The notes beneath the pieces were generated by a model. It worked only from the letters and a program-made list of their open reading frames with translations. It was not told the origin of the DNA and ran no database searches. Source: JBFMHP01 sp040752855 (GTDB lineage: Bacteria; Pseudomonadota; Gammaproteobacteria; RBG-16-57-12). From it: a stretch of 64,000 nucleotides of DNA. The position numbers were made by a program, and so were the translations under genes. This document shows positions 1 to 7,929 of the stretch, piece by piece (the first letter of the stretch is position 1; the number at the start of each line of letters is the position of its first letter). The stretch spans positions 9,790 to 73,789 of the forward strand of contig JBFMHP010000034.1 of the NCBI GenBank assembly GCA_040752855.1. The letters run 5' to 3'.

Positions 1-2
1 TC

Positions 3-551
3 CGCGGCGGCATGGTCTTTCAGGAATACTGCGTGGTCTGTCACGGGCAGAAGGGTGACGGCAAAAGCGCGGCAACGCGCTTGTACAAGGATCTCGACCT
101 GGCGATCAAACCCGGAACCGCTGAGTACTACGAGAAGATGGTAGCCAAAGGGAGCGCGGCCTTGGGCAAATCTCCCTTCATGCCGCCCTATGGTGAGGAA
201 ATCGAGGAAGAGGACCTTGCCGACCTCATGGTCTATCTTGCGGTGATCCGCGATCCCATCAAACGCGGCGAGGTGGTATTCAAGGTCAACTGCATCCTCT
301 GCCACGGCGTTAAAGCCGATGGGCAGGGCCGCACCTCGCAATTGTATGAACCTCGTCCATCGGATCTTAGACGGAGCGACAAAAACCGCGACTACATGCT
401 CCAGATCGTAAAACACGGCGGCGAAGCGATGGGGCGCTCACCGGTGATGCCGCAGTGGGGGCTGCAGATCTCGGAGGCGGAGATCGAGGATGTGGTCGAC
501 TACGTGCAGCACCTGGTGGCAGAAACCGCTGCCGCCAATCCGAAAAAGTAG
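3..551 (+). CDS. Dihaem cytochrome c, 5' end outside window
   Basis: Periplasmic electron carrier with two class I cytochrome c domains. Counting from the ATG at base 12, CVVCH lies at residues 7-11 and CILCH at 94-98; candidate distal methionines sit in PFMPPY and PVMPQW segments. The frame is open back to base 3 and no signal peptide precedes the first haem site, so the true start and export signal lie upstream of the window. The base-12 ATG is very unlikely to be the real start because only six residues precede the first haem cysteine. It ends 3 bases before the convergent msrA end. The partner oxidoreductase cannot be named. Confidence 0.85.
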   Translation, partial: RGGMVFQEYCVVCHGQKGDGKSAATRLYKDLDLAIKPGTAEYYEKMVAKGSAALGKSPFMPPYGEEIEEEDLADLMVYLAVIRDPIKRGEVVFKVNCILCHGVKADGQGRTSQLYEPRPSDLRRSDKNRDYMLQIVKHGGEAMGRSPVMPQWGLQISEAEIEDVVDYVQHLVAETAAANPKK

Positions 552-554
552 CCT

Positions 555-1187
555 TCACTGCTCCGGCGGATAACACACCCCGGTACCGCCCAAGCCGCAA
601 TAACCGCCGGGATTTTTTGCCAGATACTGCTGGTGATACGCCTCGGCGAAATAGAATTCCGGCGCCGGCGCAATCTCGGTGCTGATCCCGCCAAACCCGG
701 CCCCAGCCATCGCCCGTTGGTACGCTTCTTTTGAAGCCACGGCCGCCGCGTACTGCGCCGCATCGAACGCATAAACCGCCGAGCGATACTGTGTGCCGAC
801 ATCGTTGCCCTGGCGCATCCCCTGGGTGGGATCGTGCCCCTCCCAGAAAAGCGCGAGCAATTGTTCATAGCGAATCAGTTTTGGATCGAACACCACCAAC
901 ACCACCTCGGCGTGCCCGGTCAACCCTGAGCAGACCTCCTCGTAGGTCGGATTGGGGGTGTAACCGCCCGCGTAACCCACGGCCGTGACATACACGCCCG
1001 GCATTTGCCAGAACTTACGCTCCGCGCCCCAGAAGCAGCCCATGCCAAACATGGCCCGCGTCATTCCCTCCGGGTAAGGAGGCCGTAACGGACGATGGCT
1101 CACATAATGCCCCGCCGGCACCGGCATGGGCGTCGCGCGGCCGGGCAAGGCCTGTTCGGGGGTGGGCAGTGACAGTGTTTTAGGCAT
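555..1187 (-). CDS. msrA: Peptide-methionine (S)-S-oxide reductase MsrA
   Basis: Reduces methionine-S-sulfoxide in oxidised proteins and free methionine. The signature GCFWG is at about residues 50-54 (catalytic Cys51), followed by the family blocks GYAGG, GHAEVV, FWEGHDPT and GTQYRS. I chose the ATG at 1187 (210 residues) because an AAGGT ribosome site lies 8 bases upstream; the frame extends to a TTG at 1211. The roughly 40-residue lead before the catalytic motif is longer than in minimal MsrA proteins. It shows no hydrophobic signal, so the protein is probably cytoplasmic. The Cys near the C-terminal GLGGTGVCYP tail could be the resolving cysteine. Confidence 0.95.
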   Translation of the reverse strand: MPKTLSLPTPEQALPGRATPMPVPAGHYVSHRPLRPPYPEGMTRAMFGMGCFWGAERKFWQMPGVYVTAVGYAGGYTPNPTYEEVCSGLTGHAEVVLVVFDPKLIRYEQLLALFWEGHDPTQGMRQGNDVGTQYRSAVYAFDAAQYAAAVASKEAYQRAMAGAGFGGISTEIAPAPEFYFAEAYHQQYLAKNPGGYCGLGGTGVCYPPEQ

Positions 1188-1244
1188 GCGATTACCTTCT
1201 TGCTTCAACAATCATGTGAGTGTAGCCCAAGGACTTGCTCCGCG

Positions 1245-1864
1245 TTATCCACATCCGCATCCCCAAGTCAAGAGGTCGCGGCCTAAATATCGATATCACC
1301 ATGCAGATGCAGCGATAATTGCGCAACCCTATGAAAATCATAACAAAATCCGATCGAACAGATTTTGCGCAAGCAGTCGGAAGGCATTGAAAAGACTCAC
1401 AAACCGTCGCACGCCGCACACGTCTTCCACAGAGTTATCCACAGGGTTTGTGGACAAGGTGTTTTTTTGCTCCGACGATAGAGACTTACAGCAATCCCGA
1501 TCGTTTGGGCTGCGCGATGACACCAAAAATCGTCGGACACCCTGGCCCTTGGCTCCGGCGCTTTCCGGCGCCGGCCGATCCGCCCATCCCGCCGCGCCGC
1601 CCCCGCCGCAACCAAGCCGATTCAAGTTTTCCCCCGCCTGCCGACGGGCACTTGTTCACAAGCCACAACACTTGTCAATAGCGCCATGCGGGGATCGGGC
1701 AATTATTTTCAAGCCACGCGCCGACTTCCATAACTTATTGATATTAATAGACATTGACCTATGTACACTTTTTGCTCAAATCAAAACAAGCCCTTGTACC
1801 TTCGAGGCGGAACGCTGATCCGATGGATTTCATCCACAAAGTTATCCACAGGTTTTGTTGATAA
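1245..1864. promoter_or_regulatory. DnaA-box cluster, candidate oriC or DnaA control region
   Basis: Three perfect TTATCCACA boxes occur in the same orientation at 1245-1253, 1435-1443 and 1842-1850. Near-matches are at 1449-1457 (TTGTCCACA, reverse), 1652-1660 (TTGTTCACA), 1830-1838 (TCATCCACA) and 1856-1864 (TTATCAACA, reverse). AT-rich stretches lie at about 1731-1800 and 1870-1960, and several GATC sites are present. A given 9-mer is expected less than once on both strands of 64 kb, so three in about 600 bases is a real signal. The flanking genes (msrA, cbbL) are not the usual oriC neighbours, so a DnaA-titration or DnaA-regulated site is the alternative. Confidence 0.5.
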
Positions 1865-2105
1865 CTGAAATTCTCATTGTTTACCATCGTGTTACCGAGT
1901 CTTTCTTTCATTTTGGATGACATTTTTCTCCTAATTTTTCGACATTTTAATTGAAGGAAAGTCGGCCCCGCCCCCAGCCGGAGATAGGCCGTTGCATCAT
2001 CCAAGGCATCCGGTCTTGATAACCGGCTTGTTTATCGGATTTTATCGTCTATACCTATCCACCTCAGGCTTATTTCCAGGCGGCTCTCACAGGCGCCACT
2101 AAAGA

Positions 2106-2196
2106 CTTACTGATGCTGTAAGACATAATCATAATATTTAACTTATGGCTTCGATCAAAATGTCTGAGTGGTATTGATGGCGGATCTGCATATACT
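2106..2196 (+). promoter_or_regulatory. Candidate cbb promoter with LysR-type operator
   Basis: CTTAC at 2106-2110 and GTAAG at 2118-2122 form an inverted repeat with a 7-base spacer, which includes a T-N11-A arrangement typical of LysR-family (CbbR) sites. A TATACT hexamer at 2191-2196 is a plausible -10, with no good -35, as expected of an activated promoter. The assignment is inference from position upstream of cbbL; the leader to the cbbL start would be about 130 bases. Confidence 0.35.
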
Positions 2197-2330
2197 GCTC
2201 CGCACAACCTGCTTAGCTGATCCCTGGCTTGGAAGTGGTTTGAAACACCGTGCCAACTGCGGCCCGCAGTCATGAAACCGCAGGCGGCGCACCTCACAGT
2301 GATACTCACAATCCTCATAAGGAGAAAAGT

Positions 2331-3752
2331 ATGGCGAAGAAAACCTATAGCGCGGGCGTGAAAGAATACCGCGAAACCTACTGGATGCCGAATTACACCC
2401 CGAAGGACAGCGACATCCTGGCCTGCTTCAAGGTCATCCCCCAAGCCGGCGTTCCCCGTGAAGAAGCCGCGGCTGCCGTAGCCGCCGAGTCTTCCACCGG
2501 TACCTGGACCACCGTATGGACCGACCTGCTGACCGATCTGGATCACTACAAAGGCCGCGCCTATGCCATCGAAGACGTTCCGGGCAACGACGACGCCTTC
2601 TATGCCTTCATCGCCTACCCGATCGACCTGTTCGAAGAAGGTTCAGTAGTAAACGTCTTCACCTCACTGGTCGGTAACGTATTCGGCTTCAAGGCCGTTC
2701 GCGCCCTGCGTCTGGAAGACGTGCGCTTCCCGCTGGCCTACGTCATGACCTGTAACGGCCCGCCGCACGGCATCCAAGTCGAGCGCGACAAGATGAACAA
2801 GTACGGCCGTCCGATGCTCGGTTGCACCATCAAGCCGAAGCTGGGTTTGTCTGCCAAGAACTACGGGCGCGCGGTATATGAGTGTCTGCGTGGCGGTCTG
2901 GACTTCACCAAGGACGACGAGAACATCAACTCCCAGCCGTTCATGCGCTGGCGCGACCGTTTCGCCTTCGTACAAGAGGCCACTCTGAAGGCCGAAGCCG
3001 AAACCGGCGAGCGTAAGGGTCACTACCTGAACGTTACCGCTCCAACTCCGGACGAAATGTTCAAGCGTGCCGAGTTTGCCAAAGAAATCGGCGCCCCGAT
3101 CATCATGCACGACTACCTGACTGGCGGCTTCTGCGCCAACACCGGTCTGGCACAGTGGTGCCGTGACAACGGCATGCTGCTGCACATCCACCGCGCCATG
3201 CACGCGGTACTCGACCGCAACCCGAACCACGGTATCCACTTCCGTGTACTGACCAAGGCCCTGCGTCTGTCCGGCGGCGACCACCTGCACTCCGGTACCG
3301 TCGTTGGTAAGCTCGAAGGCGACCGCGCCGCGACCTTGGGCTGGATCGACATGATGCGTGATTCCTTCATCAAAGAAGACCGTTCACGCGGCATCATGTT
3401 CGATCAAGATTGGGGTTCAATGCCGGGCGTTCTGCCGGTGGCCTCCGGTGGTATCCACGTATGGCACATGCCGGCGCTGGTCACCATCTTCGGCGACGAC
3501 TCCGTTCTGCAGTTCGGTGGCGGTACCCTGGGTCACCCGTGGGGCAACGCCGCTGGCGCCGCTGCCAACCGTGTCGCGCTGGAAGCCTGCGTACAGGCCC
3601 GTAACGAAGGCCGTCAGGTTGAGAAGGAAGGCAAAGACATCCTTACCAATGCAGCCAAGAGCAGCCCAGAGCTCAAAGTCGCTCTGGAAACCTGGAAAGA
3701 AATCAAGTTCGAATTCGACACCGTTGACAAGCTGGACGTGGCCCACAAATAA
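2331..3752 (+). CDS. cbbL: RuBisCO large subunit, form I
   Basis: Carboxylates ribulose-1,5-bisphosphate in the Calvin cycle; 473 residues, normal for form I. Catalytic lysines are visible: K168 and K170 in TIKPKLG, the carbamylated lysine K194 in GGLDFTKDDE with the metal ligands D196 and E197, and loop-6 K327 in GKLEGDR. An AAGGAG site at 2319-2324 fixes the ATG at 2331; the upstream in-frame ATG at 2250 has no such site and adds a non-homologous lead. It heads cbbLSQO. Strong similarity blocks to proteobacterial form IA enzymes and the following cbbQ/cbbO fit a non-carboxysomal enzyme. Confidence 0.99.
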   Translation: MAKKTYSAGVKEYRETYWMPNYTPKDSDILACFKVIPQAGVPREEAAAAVAAESSTGTWTTVWTDLLTDLDHYKGRAYAIEDVPGNDDAFYAFIAYPIDLFEEGSVVNVFTSLVGNVFGFKAVRALRLEDVRFPLAYVMTCNGPPHGIQVERDKMNKYGRPMLGCTIKPKLGLSAKNYGRAVYECLRGGLDFTKDDENINSQPFMRWRDRFAFVQEATLKAEAETGERKGHYLNVTAPTPDEMFKRAEFAKEIGAPIIMHDYLTGGFCANTGLAQWCRDNGMLLHIHRAMHAVLDRNPNHGIHFRVLTKALRLSGGDHLHSGTVVGKLEGDRAATLGWIDMMRDSFIKEDRSRGIMFDQDWGSMPGVLPVASGGIHVWHMPALVTIFGDDSVLQFGGGTLGHPWGNAAGAAANRVALEACVQARNEGRQVEKEGKDILTNAAKSSPELKVALETWKEIKFEFDTVDKLDVAHK

Positions 3753-3790
3753 GGCCGCTGACCTTCTCAAGAAGGTCGGCCACCATCTCC

Positions 3791-3827
3791 CCCTCTCCCG
3801 CTGGCGGGAGAGGGAAGGGGTGAGGGC
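3791..3827. repeat. REP-like palindrome between cbbL and cbbS
   Basis: CCCTCTCCCGC at 3791-3801 is perfectly complementary to GCGGGAGAGGG at 3804-3814, leaving a two-base centre, and is followed by a GGGGTGAGGG tail. A copy of the same 11-base stem is found between cbbS and cbbQ. In mRNA it would form a strong hairpin just after the cbbL stop codon, without a U-tract. Confidence 0.85.
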
Positions 3828-3873
3828 GTAAGGTAAATTCACCACGAATTTGAATCCAACTGAGGAACCCAAA

Positions 3874-4230
3874 ATGAGTGAAATGCAAGACTACAAATCA
3901 AGCTTGAGCGACGTCTCCAGCCGTAAGTTCGAAACCTTCTCTTATCTGCCGAGCATGAGCGCCGAGCAGATCAAGACCCAGGTTCAGTACATCGTCTCCA
4001 AGGGCTGGAACCCGGCCATCGAGCACACCGAACCGAAGAACGCTGCCGGTTCTTACTGGTACATGTGGAAGCTGCCGATGTTCGGTGAAACCAACGTCGA
4101 GAAGATCCTGGCTGAAGCGGCTGCCTGTCATAAGGCTCACCCCGGCAACCATGTTCGTCTGATCGGTTACGATAACTATGCGCAATCTCAAGGCGCATCC
4201 ATGGTTATCTACCGCGGTACGCCTATCTAA
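3874..4230 (+). CDS. cbbS: RuBisCO small subunit
   Basis: Small subunit of the L8S8 form I holoenzyme; 118 residues. The N-terminal RKFETFSYLPSMSAEQI block, the WYMWKLPMFG segment and the C-terminal HVRLIGYDNYAQSQG block are characteristic of the family. The ATG at 3874 is preceded by GAGGAA (3862-3867); a TTG at 3850 in the same frame is not needed. It follows cbbL by 121 bases and is bracketed by two copies of a REP-like palindrome, which may tune relative subunit mRNA stability (inference). Confidence 0.98.
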   Translation: MSEMQDYKSSLSDVSSRKFETFSYLPSMSAEQIKTQVQYIVSKGWNPAIEHTEPKNAAGSYWYMWKLPMFGETNVEKILAEAAACHKAHPGNHVRLIGYDNYAQSQGASMVIYRGTPI

Positions 4231-4242
4231 GGTGTTCCATCC

Positions 4243-4299
4243 GTGGCCCGGCTCCCCGCCGGGCCACACCTTACCCAGGAGCCGGTGGCCGAAGGCCAC
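4243..4299 (+). terminator. Two hairpins after cbbS
   Basis: GTGGCCCGGC (4243-4252) pairs perfectly with GCCGGGCCAC (4258-4267) across a 5-base loop. A second hairpin has GTGGCC (4285-4290) pairing with GGCCAC (4294-4299). Neither has a U-tract, so attenuation, RNA processing or partial termination between cbbS and cbbQ are all possible. Confidence 0.45.
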
Positions 4300-4308
4300 A
4301 CTATCCTC

Positions 4309-4357
4309 CCCTCTCCCGCAGGCGGGAGAGGGTGGCCCGAAGGGTCGGGTGAGGGGA
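4309..4357. repeat. REP-like palindrome between cbbS and cbbQ
   Basis: The same stem as the cbbL-cbbS element: CCCTCTCCCGC at 4309-4319 and GCGGGAGAGGG at 4322-4332. It is followed by a GC-rich tail ending in GGGTGAGGGGA, a layout shared with the first copy (stem, then G-rich tail). Confidence 0.85.
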
Positions 4358-4478
4358 GAGACCGCCCTGTTCAAGGCATTAATCCCGGGCAATGATCCGG
4401 GCGGTCTCTCACTCTTCCTCAAGCAGCTTGCCGCCAGGCTGTTTGCGCAAGAGTGCAGCCAACAACGAGGAGCCCGTC

Positions 4479-5318
4479 ATGAGTCAAGTCGCTGGTCTGA
4501 AGAGCACCAACCTGGATGCGATGGCCGAACAATACCGCGTCAAGAAAGAACCCTACTACTGCCCCGTCGCCGATGAAGTGGCCACCTTCGAAGCGGCCTA
4601 CGCCGCGCGCATGCCGATGATGCTCAAAGGCCCCACCGGCTGCGGTAAATCACGCTTCGTTGAATACATGGCCTGGAAACTGGGCAAGCCGTTGATCACC
4701 GTGGCGTGTAACGAAGACATGACCGCCTCCGACCTGGTCGGGCGCTTCCTGCTCGATAAAGACGGCACCAAATGGCAGGACGGCCCGCTGACCCTGGCCG
4801 CGCGCATCGGCGCGATCTGTTATCTCGACGAAGTGGTCGAGGCCCGTCAGGACACCACCGTCGTGATCCACCCGCTGACCGACCACCGCCGCGAGCTGCC
4901 GCTGGACAAGAAGGGCGAGCTGGTCAAGTGCCACCCCGACTTCCAGCTGGTGATCTCCTACAACCCCGGCTATCAGAGCCTGATGAAGGACCTCAAGCAG
5001 TCGACCAAGCAACGTTTCGGCGCCCTGGATTTCGACTATCCGAAGGCGGAGACCGAGATCGAGATCATCGCCAAGGAAGGAAACGTGAACAAGGAGATCG
5101 CCACCAAGCTGGTGCAGATCGGCGAGCGCGGCCGCAACCTGAAGGGCCATGGCCTGGACGAAGGTATCTCCACGCGTCTGCTGGTCTACGCGGCACAGCT
5201 GATCAACAAGGGCGTGACCCCGGTCGTCGCCTGCCGCGTGGCCCTGGTGCGCCCGCTGACCGATGACCCCGACATGCGCGAAACCCTGGATGCGGCGGTC
5301 GCCACGTTCTTTGAATAA
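4479..5318 (+). CDS. cbbQ: CbbQ, MoxR-type AAA+ RuBisCO activase subunit
   Basis: ATPase that, with CbbO, remodels inhibited form I RuBisCO and removes tight-binding sugar phosphates. 279 residues; Walker A GPTGCGKS at 51-58, Walker B ICYLDEV at about 113-119 and a sensor-1 asparagine in VISYNPGY. The C-terminal helical part (DEGISTRLLVYAAQL) is typical of the MoxR/CbbQ/NirQ/NorQ clade. NirQ/NorQ act on denitrification enzymes; the position directly after cbbLS makes CbbQ the better call. GAGGAG at 4467-4472 supports the ATG at 4479. It is separated from cbbO by a palindromic repeat, but no terminator is evident. Confidence 0.96.
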   Translation: MSQVAGLKSTNLDAMAEQYRVKKEPYYCPVADEVATFEAAYAARMPMMLKGPTGCGKSRFVEYMAWKLGKPLITVACNEDMTASDLVGRFLLDKDGTKWQDGPLTLAARIGAICYLDEVVEARQDTTVVIHPLTDHRRELPLDKKGELVKCHPDFQLVISYNPGYQSLMKDLKQSTKQRFGALDFDYPKAETEIEIIAKEGNVNKEIATKLVQIGERGRNLKGHGLDEGISTRLLVYAAQLINKGVTPVVACRVALVRPLTDDPDMRETLDAAVATFFE

Positions 5319-5321
5319 CTA

Positions 5322-5415
5322 AATGTAGGGTGGGCACGACTTGTGTGCCCACCATTCACAACGTCGCGCGTTTTGACATTGCGCGTGGGCACGAAAAACG
5401 TGCCCACCCTACATT
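5322..5415. repeat. 94-bp palindromic element between cbbQ and cbbO
   Basis: Perfect 17-base terminal inverted repeats (5322-5338 and 5399-5415) begin AATGTAGGGTGGGCACG. Inside, TGGGCAC/GTGCCCA pairs repeat so that each half also folds as its own hairpin (about 5332-5352 and 5386-5408). It has no coding capacity and resembles a MITE or twin-REP element inserted within the operon. GTAGGGTGGGCAC-type repeats are known in many proteobacterial genomes. Confidence 0.85.
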
Positions 5416-5442
5416 CGCAAAGCGCCACATTGAGGTACGCAC

Positions 5443-7782
5443 ATGAGCGTAAATCTTGACGACTATCGTGAAGCCTTAGAAAAAGCCGCGCCTGAGCTCA
5501 AAGACACCCTGGACGCCACCTTCCACGAGGCGGCCCGCATGATGTCGGCCCAGGCCTTGAGCGATTATCTCGAAGGGGCGCGCGGCCTGGCCAATCTGGG
5601 GCGCGGCTCCAATCTGGTGGTCAGCTTTTTGGAAGAGATGCCCGCGGTGGCCAAGGAGTGCGGCGACGACATCATCCGCGACGTCATCGCCGCAGCGATG
5701 AAGCTCTCCTCGATGACCTCGGGCGAGGTCATCGCCATGCTGTTCGCCACCCTGCCTACGGTGGCGCGCCGCCTCGGCGATCCGGAACTGATGCGCGGTT
5801 ACCTGCAGCTGATCCATCAGCTCTCGGCCAAGTCTTCCCGCGGTCTGCGCCCGATGCTCGGCATCATGGACGAACTGCTGTCCAAGCTGACCTTGAGCGG
5901 CCTCAAGCGCTGGGCCTTATATGGCGCGCAGGCCTACGCCAAGGACCTGCCGGGACAAACGAAATATTTCGGTCTCGAGACCGAGGACGCCAAGGCCATG
6001 CTGCAACAGCAGCGGCGCGGCAGTCTGTTCATCGACAATCAACGCCGCATCAATTTCTACCTGCGCGCGCTGTGGGGCCGCGACTTCTTCCTGCGCCCGA
6101 CCGCCGCCGATCACGAGGGCTTCAAGCCGTATCTGGAACGGCGCGTGATCCATCTGCCCGATGCGGTCGACCCGATCGGCGCGATCAGCGGCCAGGACCT
6201 CTACCGTGCCATGGCGGTACACATGGGCGCGCACCTGCTCTACACGCCGGAGCCGCTGTCCGCCGAGCAGTTGAGTCCGGCGCAGATGTTCTTCATCGGC
6301 TTCTTCGAGGATGCGCGCATCGAATACAACGCGGTGCAGAACTTCCCCGGCCTGAAAAAACTCTGGGGCTCGCTGCTGCGCCTGGAGCATTCCGGCAAGC
6401 CGCTGCATCCCACCGTGGCGCTGCTGGAGCACACCGCACTGATGCTATTGGATGCCAGCGCGCGCAGCGACGATGCCGAACTCAACGCCCTGGTCGAGCG
6501 CTTCCACACCAATATCGCGGCCAACCAGGACAACCCGCAGTTCTCCTGGCACATGGGCCTGGAGCTGTTCAACCTGCTGCAAGCGCGCAAGGATGTGCCC
6601 AGCCTGCGCATCCTCGAATCCCTGCGCATCCCCTACCGCGACGACAACCGCCTGGTGTGGGACTTCGATGAATTCGCCTGGGTCGACAGCGCGGAATACA
6701 TGGCCGCCAGCCAACGCCAGGTGCGCCGCTACGTCTCGGCCGTCGAGATGGCCAACGAGACCGATTGCGAACTGGCCGGCGACGACGCCCAAGAGGTGTG
6801 GATCTGCGCCACCGAGTTCATGCCCTACGAGGATGCCGGCGAGGCCTCGGTCAGCTTCAACCAGATGTGGGGCAAGGAGCCGATCTCCGATCCCTTCCAC
6901 TATCAGGAGTGGGACTACCAGGTGCAGCTGCACCGCCCGGACTGGGTGACGCTCTACGAGCGGCGCCAGCCCAAGGGCGATCCCGAGATCATCGAAAAGA
7001 TCCTGATCGAGCACAAGCCGGTCACCCATCGCATCAAACAGATCATCGACATGCTGCAGCCCGAGGGCGTGCAGCGCGTGCGTAATATGGAAGACGGCGA
7101 TGAGATCGACATCAACGCCGCCATCGACGCCATGATCTCGATCCGCATGGGCCAACAGCCCAACACGCGCATCACCATGCGTAACGTGATCAAGAATCGT
7201 GACTTGTCGGTGGTCGTACTGCTCGATCTCTCGGAGTCGACCAATGAAAAGCTCGACGGTTCCGACAAGAGCGTGCTGGCGCTGACCCGGGAGGCCAGCA
7301 CCCTGGTGGCCACCGCCATCAACGGCGTGGGCGATCCGTTTGCCATCCACGGTTTTGCCTCCGATGGCCGTCACGACGTGCAGTACTACCGCTTCAAGGA
7401 CTTCAACCAGAAGTGGGATGATGAGGTGAAGGCGCGCCTGGCCGGGATGCAGGGCGGCTTGTCCACCCGCATGGGCGCGGCGATGCGCCACGCGGCGCAG
7501 CACCTGTTGAAGCAGCCGGAGCGGAAGAAGCTGCTGCTCGTGGTCACCGACGGCGAGCCGGCCGACATCGACGAGCGCGATCCGCAGCACCTGCGCCTCG
7601 ACACCCGCAAGGCGGTGGAGGAGCTGGCCAGCAAGGGCGTGATGACCTATTGCCTGACGCTGGACCCGGACGCCGACAACTACGTCAAACGCATCTTCGG
7701 CGCCAACCACTACACCGTCATCGATCACGTCGATCGGCTGCCGGAACGGCTGCCGGCGCTGTTCGCCTCGCTGACCTCCTGA
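5443..7782 (+). CDS. cbbO: CbbO, von Willebrand A-domain RuBisCO activase subunit
   Basis: Adaptor of the CbbQ hexamer that binds RuBisCO through its VWA domain. 779 residues. An all-alpha N-terminal half is followed by an acidic linker, and the C-terminal VWA domain starts at about residue 586. The MIDAS motif DLSES is at 595-599, with the later TDGEPAD segment typical of the fold. The ATG at 5443 has a TGAGG sequence about 10 bases upstream. The family includes NorD of denitrifiers; the cbbQ neighbour and operon context decide for CbbO. A strong terminator follows immediately, closing the operon. Confidence 0.95.
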   Translation: MSVNLDDYREALEKAAPELKDTLDATFHEAARMMSAQALSDYLEGARGLANLGRGSNLVVSFLEEMPAVAKECGDDIIRDVIAAAMKLSSMTSGEVIAMLFATLPTVARRLGDPELMRGYLQLIHQLSAKSSRGLRPMLGIMDELLSKLTLSGLKRWALYGAQAYAKDLPGQTKYFGLETEDAKAMLQQQRRGSLFIDNQRRINFYLRALWGRDFFLRPTAADHEGFKPYLERRVIHLPDAVDPIGAISGQDLYRAMAVHMGAHLLYTPEPLSAEQLSPAQMFFIGFFEDARIEYNAVQNFPGLKKLWGSLLRLEHSGKPLHPTVALLEHTALMLLDASARSDDAELNALVERFHTNIAANQDNPQFSWHMGLELFNLLQARKDVPSLRILESLRIPYRDDNRLVWDFDEFAWVDSAEYMAASQRQVRRYVSAVEMANETDCELAGDDAQEVWICATEFMPYEDAGEASVSFNQMWGKEPISDPFHYQEWDYQVQLHRPDWVTLYERRQPKGDPEIIEKILIEHKPVTHRIKQIIDMLQPEGVQRVRNMEDGDEIDINAAIDAMISIRMGQQPNTRITMRNVIKNRDLSVVVLLDLSESTNEKLDGSDKSVLALTREASTLVATAINGVGDPFAIHGFASDGRHDVQYYRFKDFNQKWDDEVKARLAGMQGGLSTRMGAAMRHAAQHLLKQPERKKLLLVVTDGEPADIDERDPQHLRLDTRKAVEELASKGVMTYCLTLDPDADNYVKRIFGANHYTVIDHVDRLPERLPALFASLTS

Positions 7783-7784
7783 CC

Positions 7785-7812
7785 AAAAAACCGCCGCAAG
7801 GCGGTTTTTTTT
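7785..7812 (+). terminator. Rho-independent terminator of the cbb operon
   Basis: CCGCC-gcaa-GGCGG stem-loop flanked by an A-run before and eight T residues after, directly behind the cbbO stop codon. The A/T flanks could also pair, making it potentially bidirectional. Confidence 0.92.
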
Positions 7813-7929
7813 GGCCCGCGCCACCACGGCCCGCGGTAACGGCACCATCTTTATGGAATTTCTAATTTTTCCCCGTGCGGTGACGATACAGTCCCAATAA
7901 CGAATAAATGGACTTGGAAGCGTCATCCC

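Larger units (their letters stand above)
1188..2330. other. Long gene-free region between msrA and cbbL
   Basis: About 1.1 kb with no convincing gene on either strand. Open frames here lack ribosome sites and have no recognisable motifs. The left part (1240-1870) holds repeated DnaA-box sequences, the middle (1730-1960) is AT-rich, and the right part (2080-2330) contains the probable cbb promoter. No LysR-type cbbR gene lies next to cbbL. Confidence 0.7.

Noticed and set aside
1126..1818. 230-codon plus-strand open frame over the msrA start and the intergenic region
   Set aside because: No ribosome site, composition of a shadow frame, overlaps DnaA boxes and msrA.
6445..7926. 493-codon frame antisense to cbbO
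   Set aside because: Val/His/Asp-rich shadow frame; cbbO is intact with a VWA domain.
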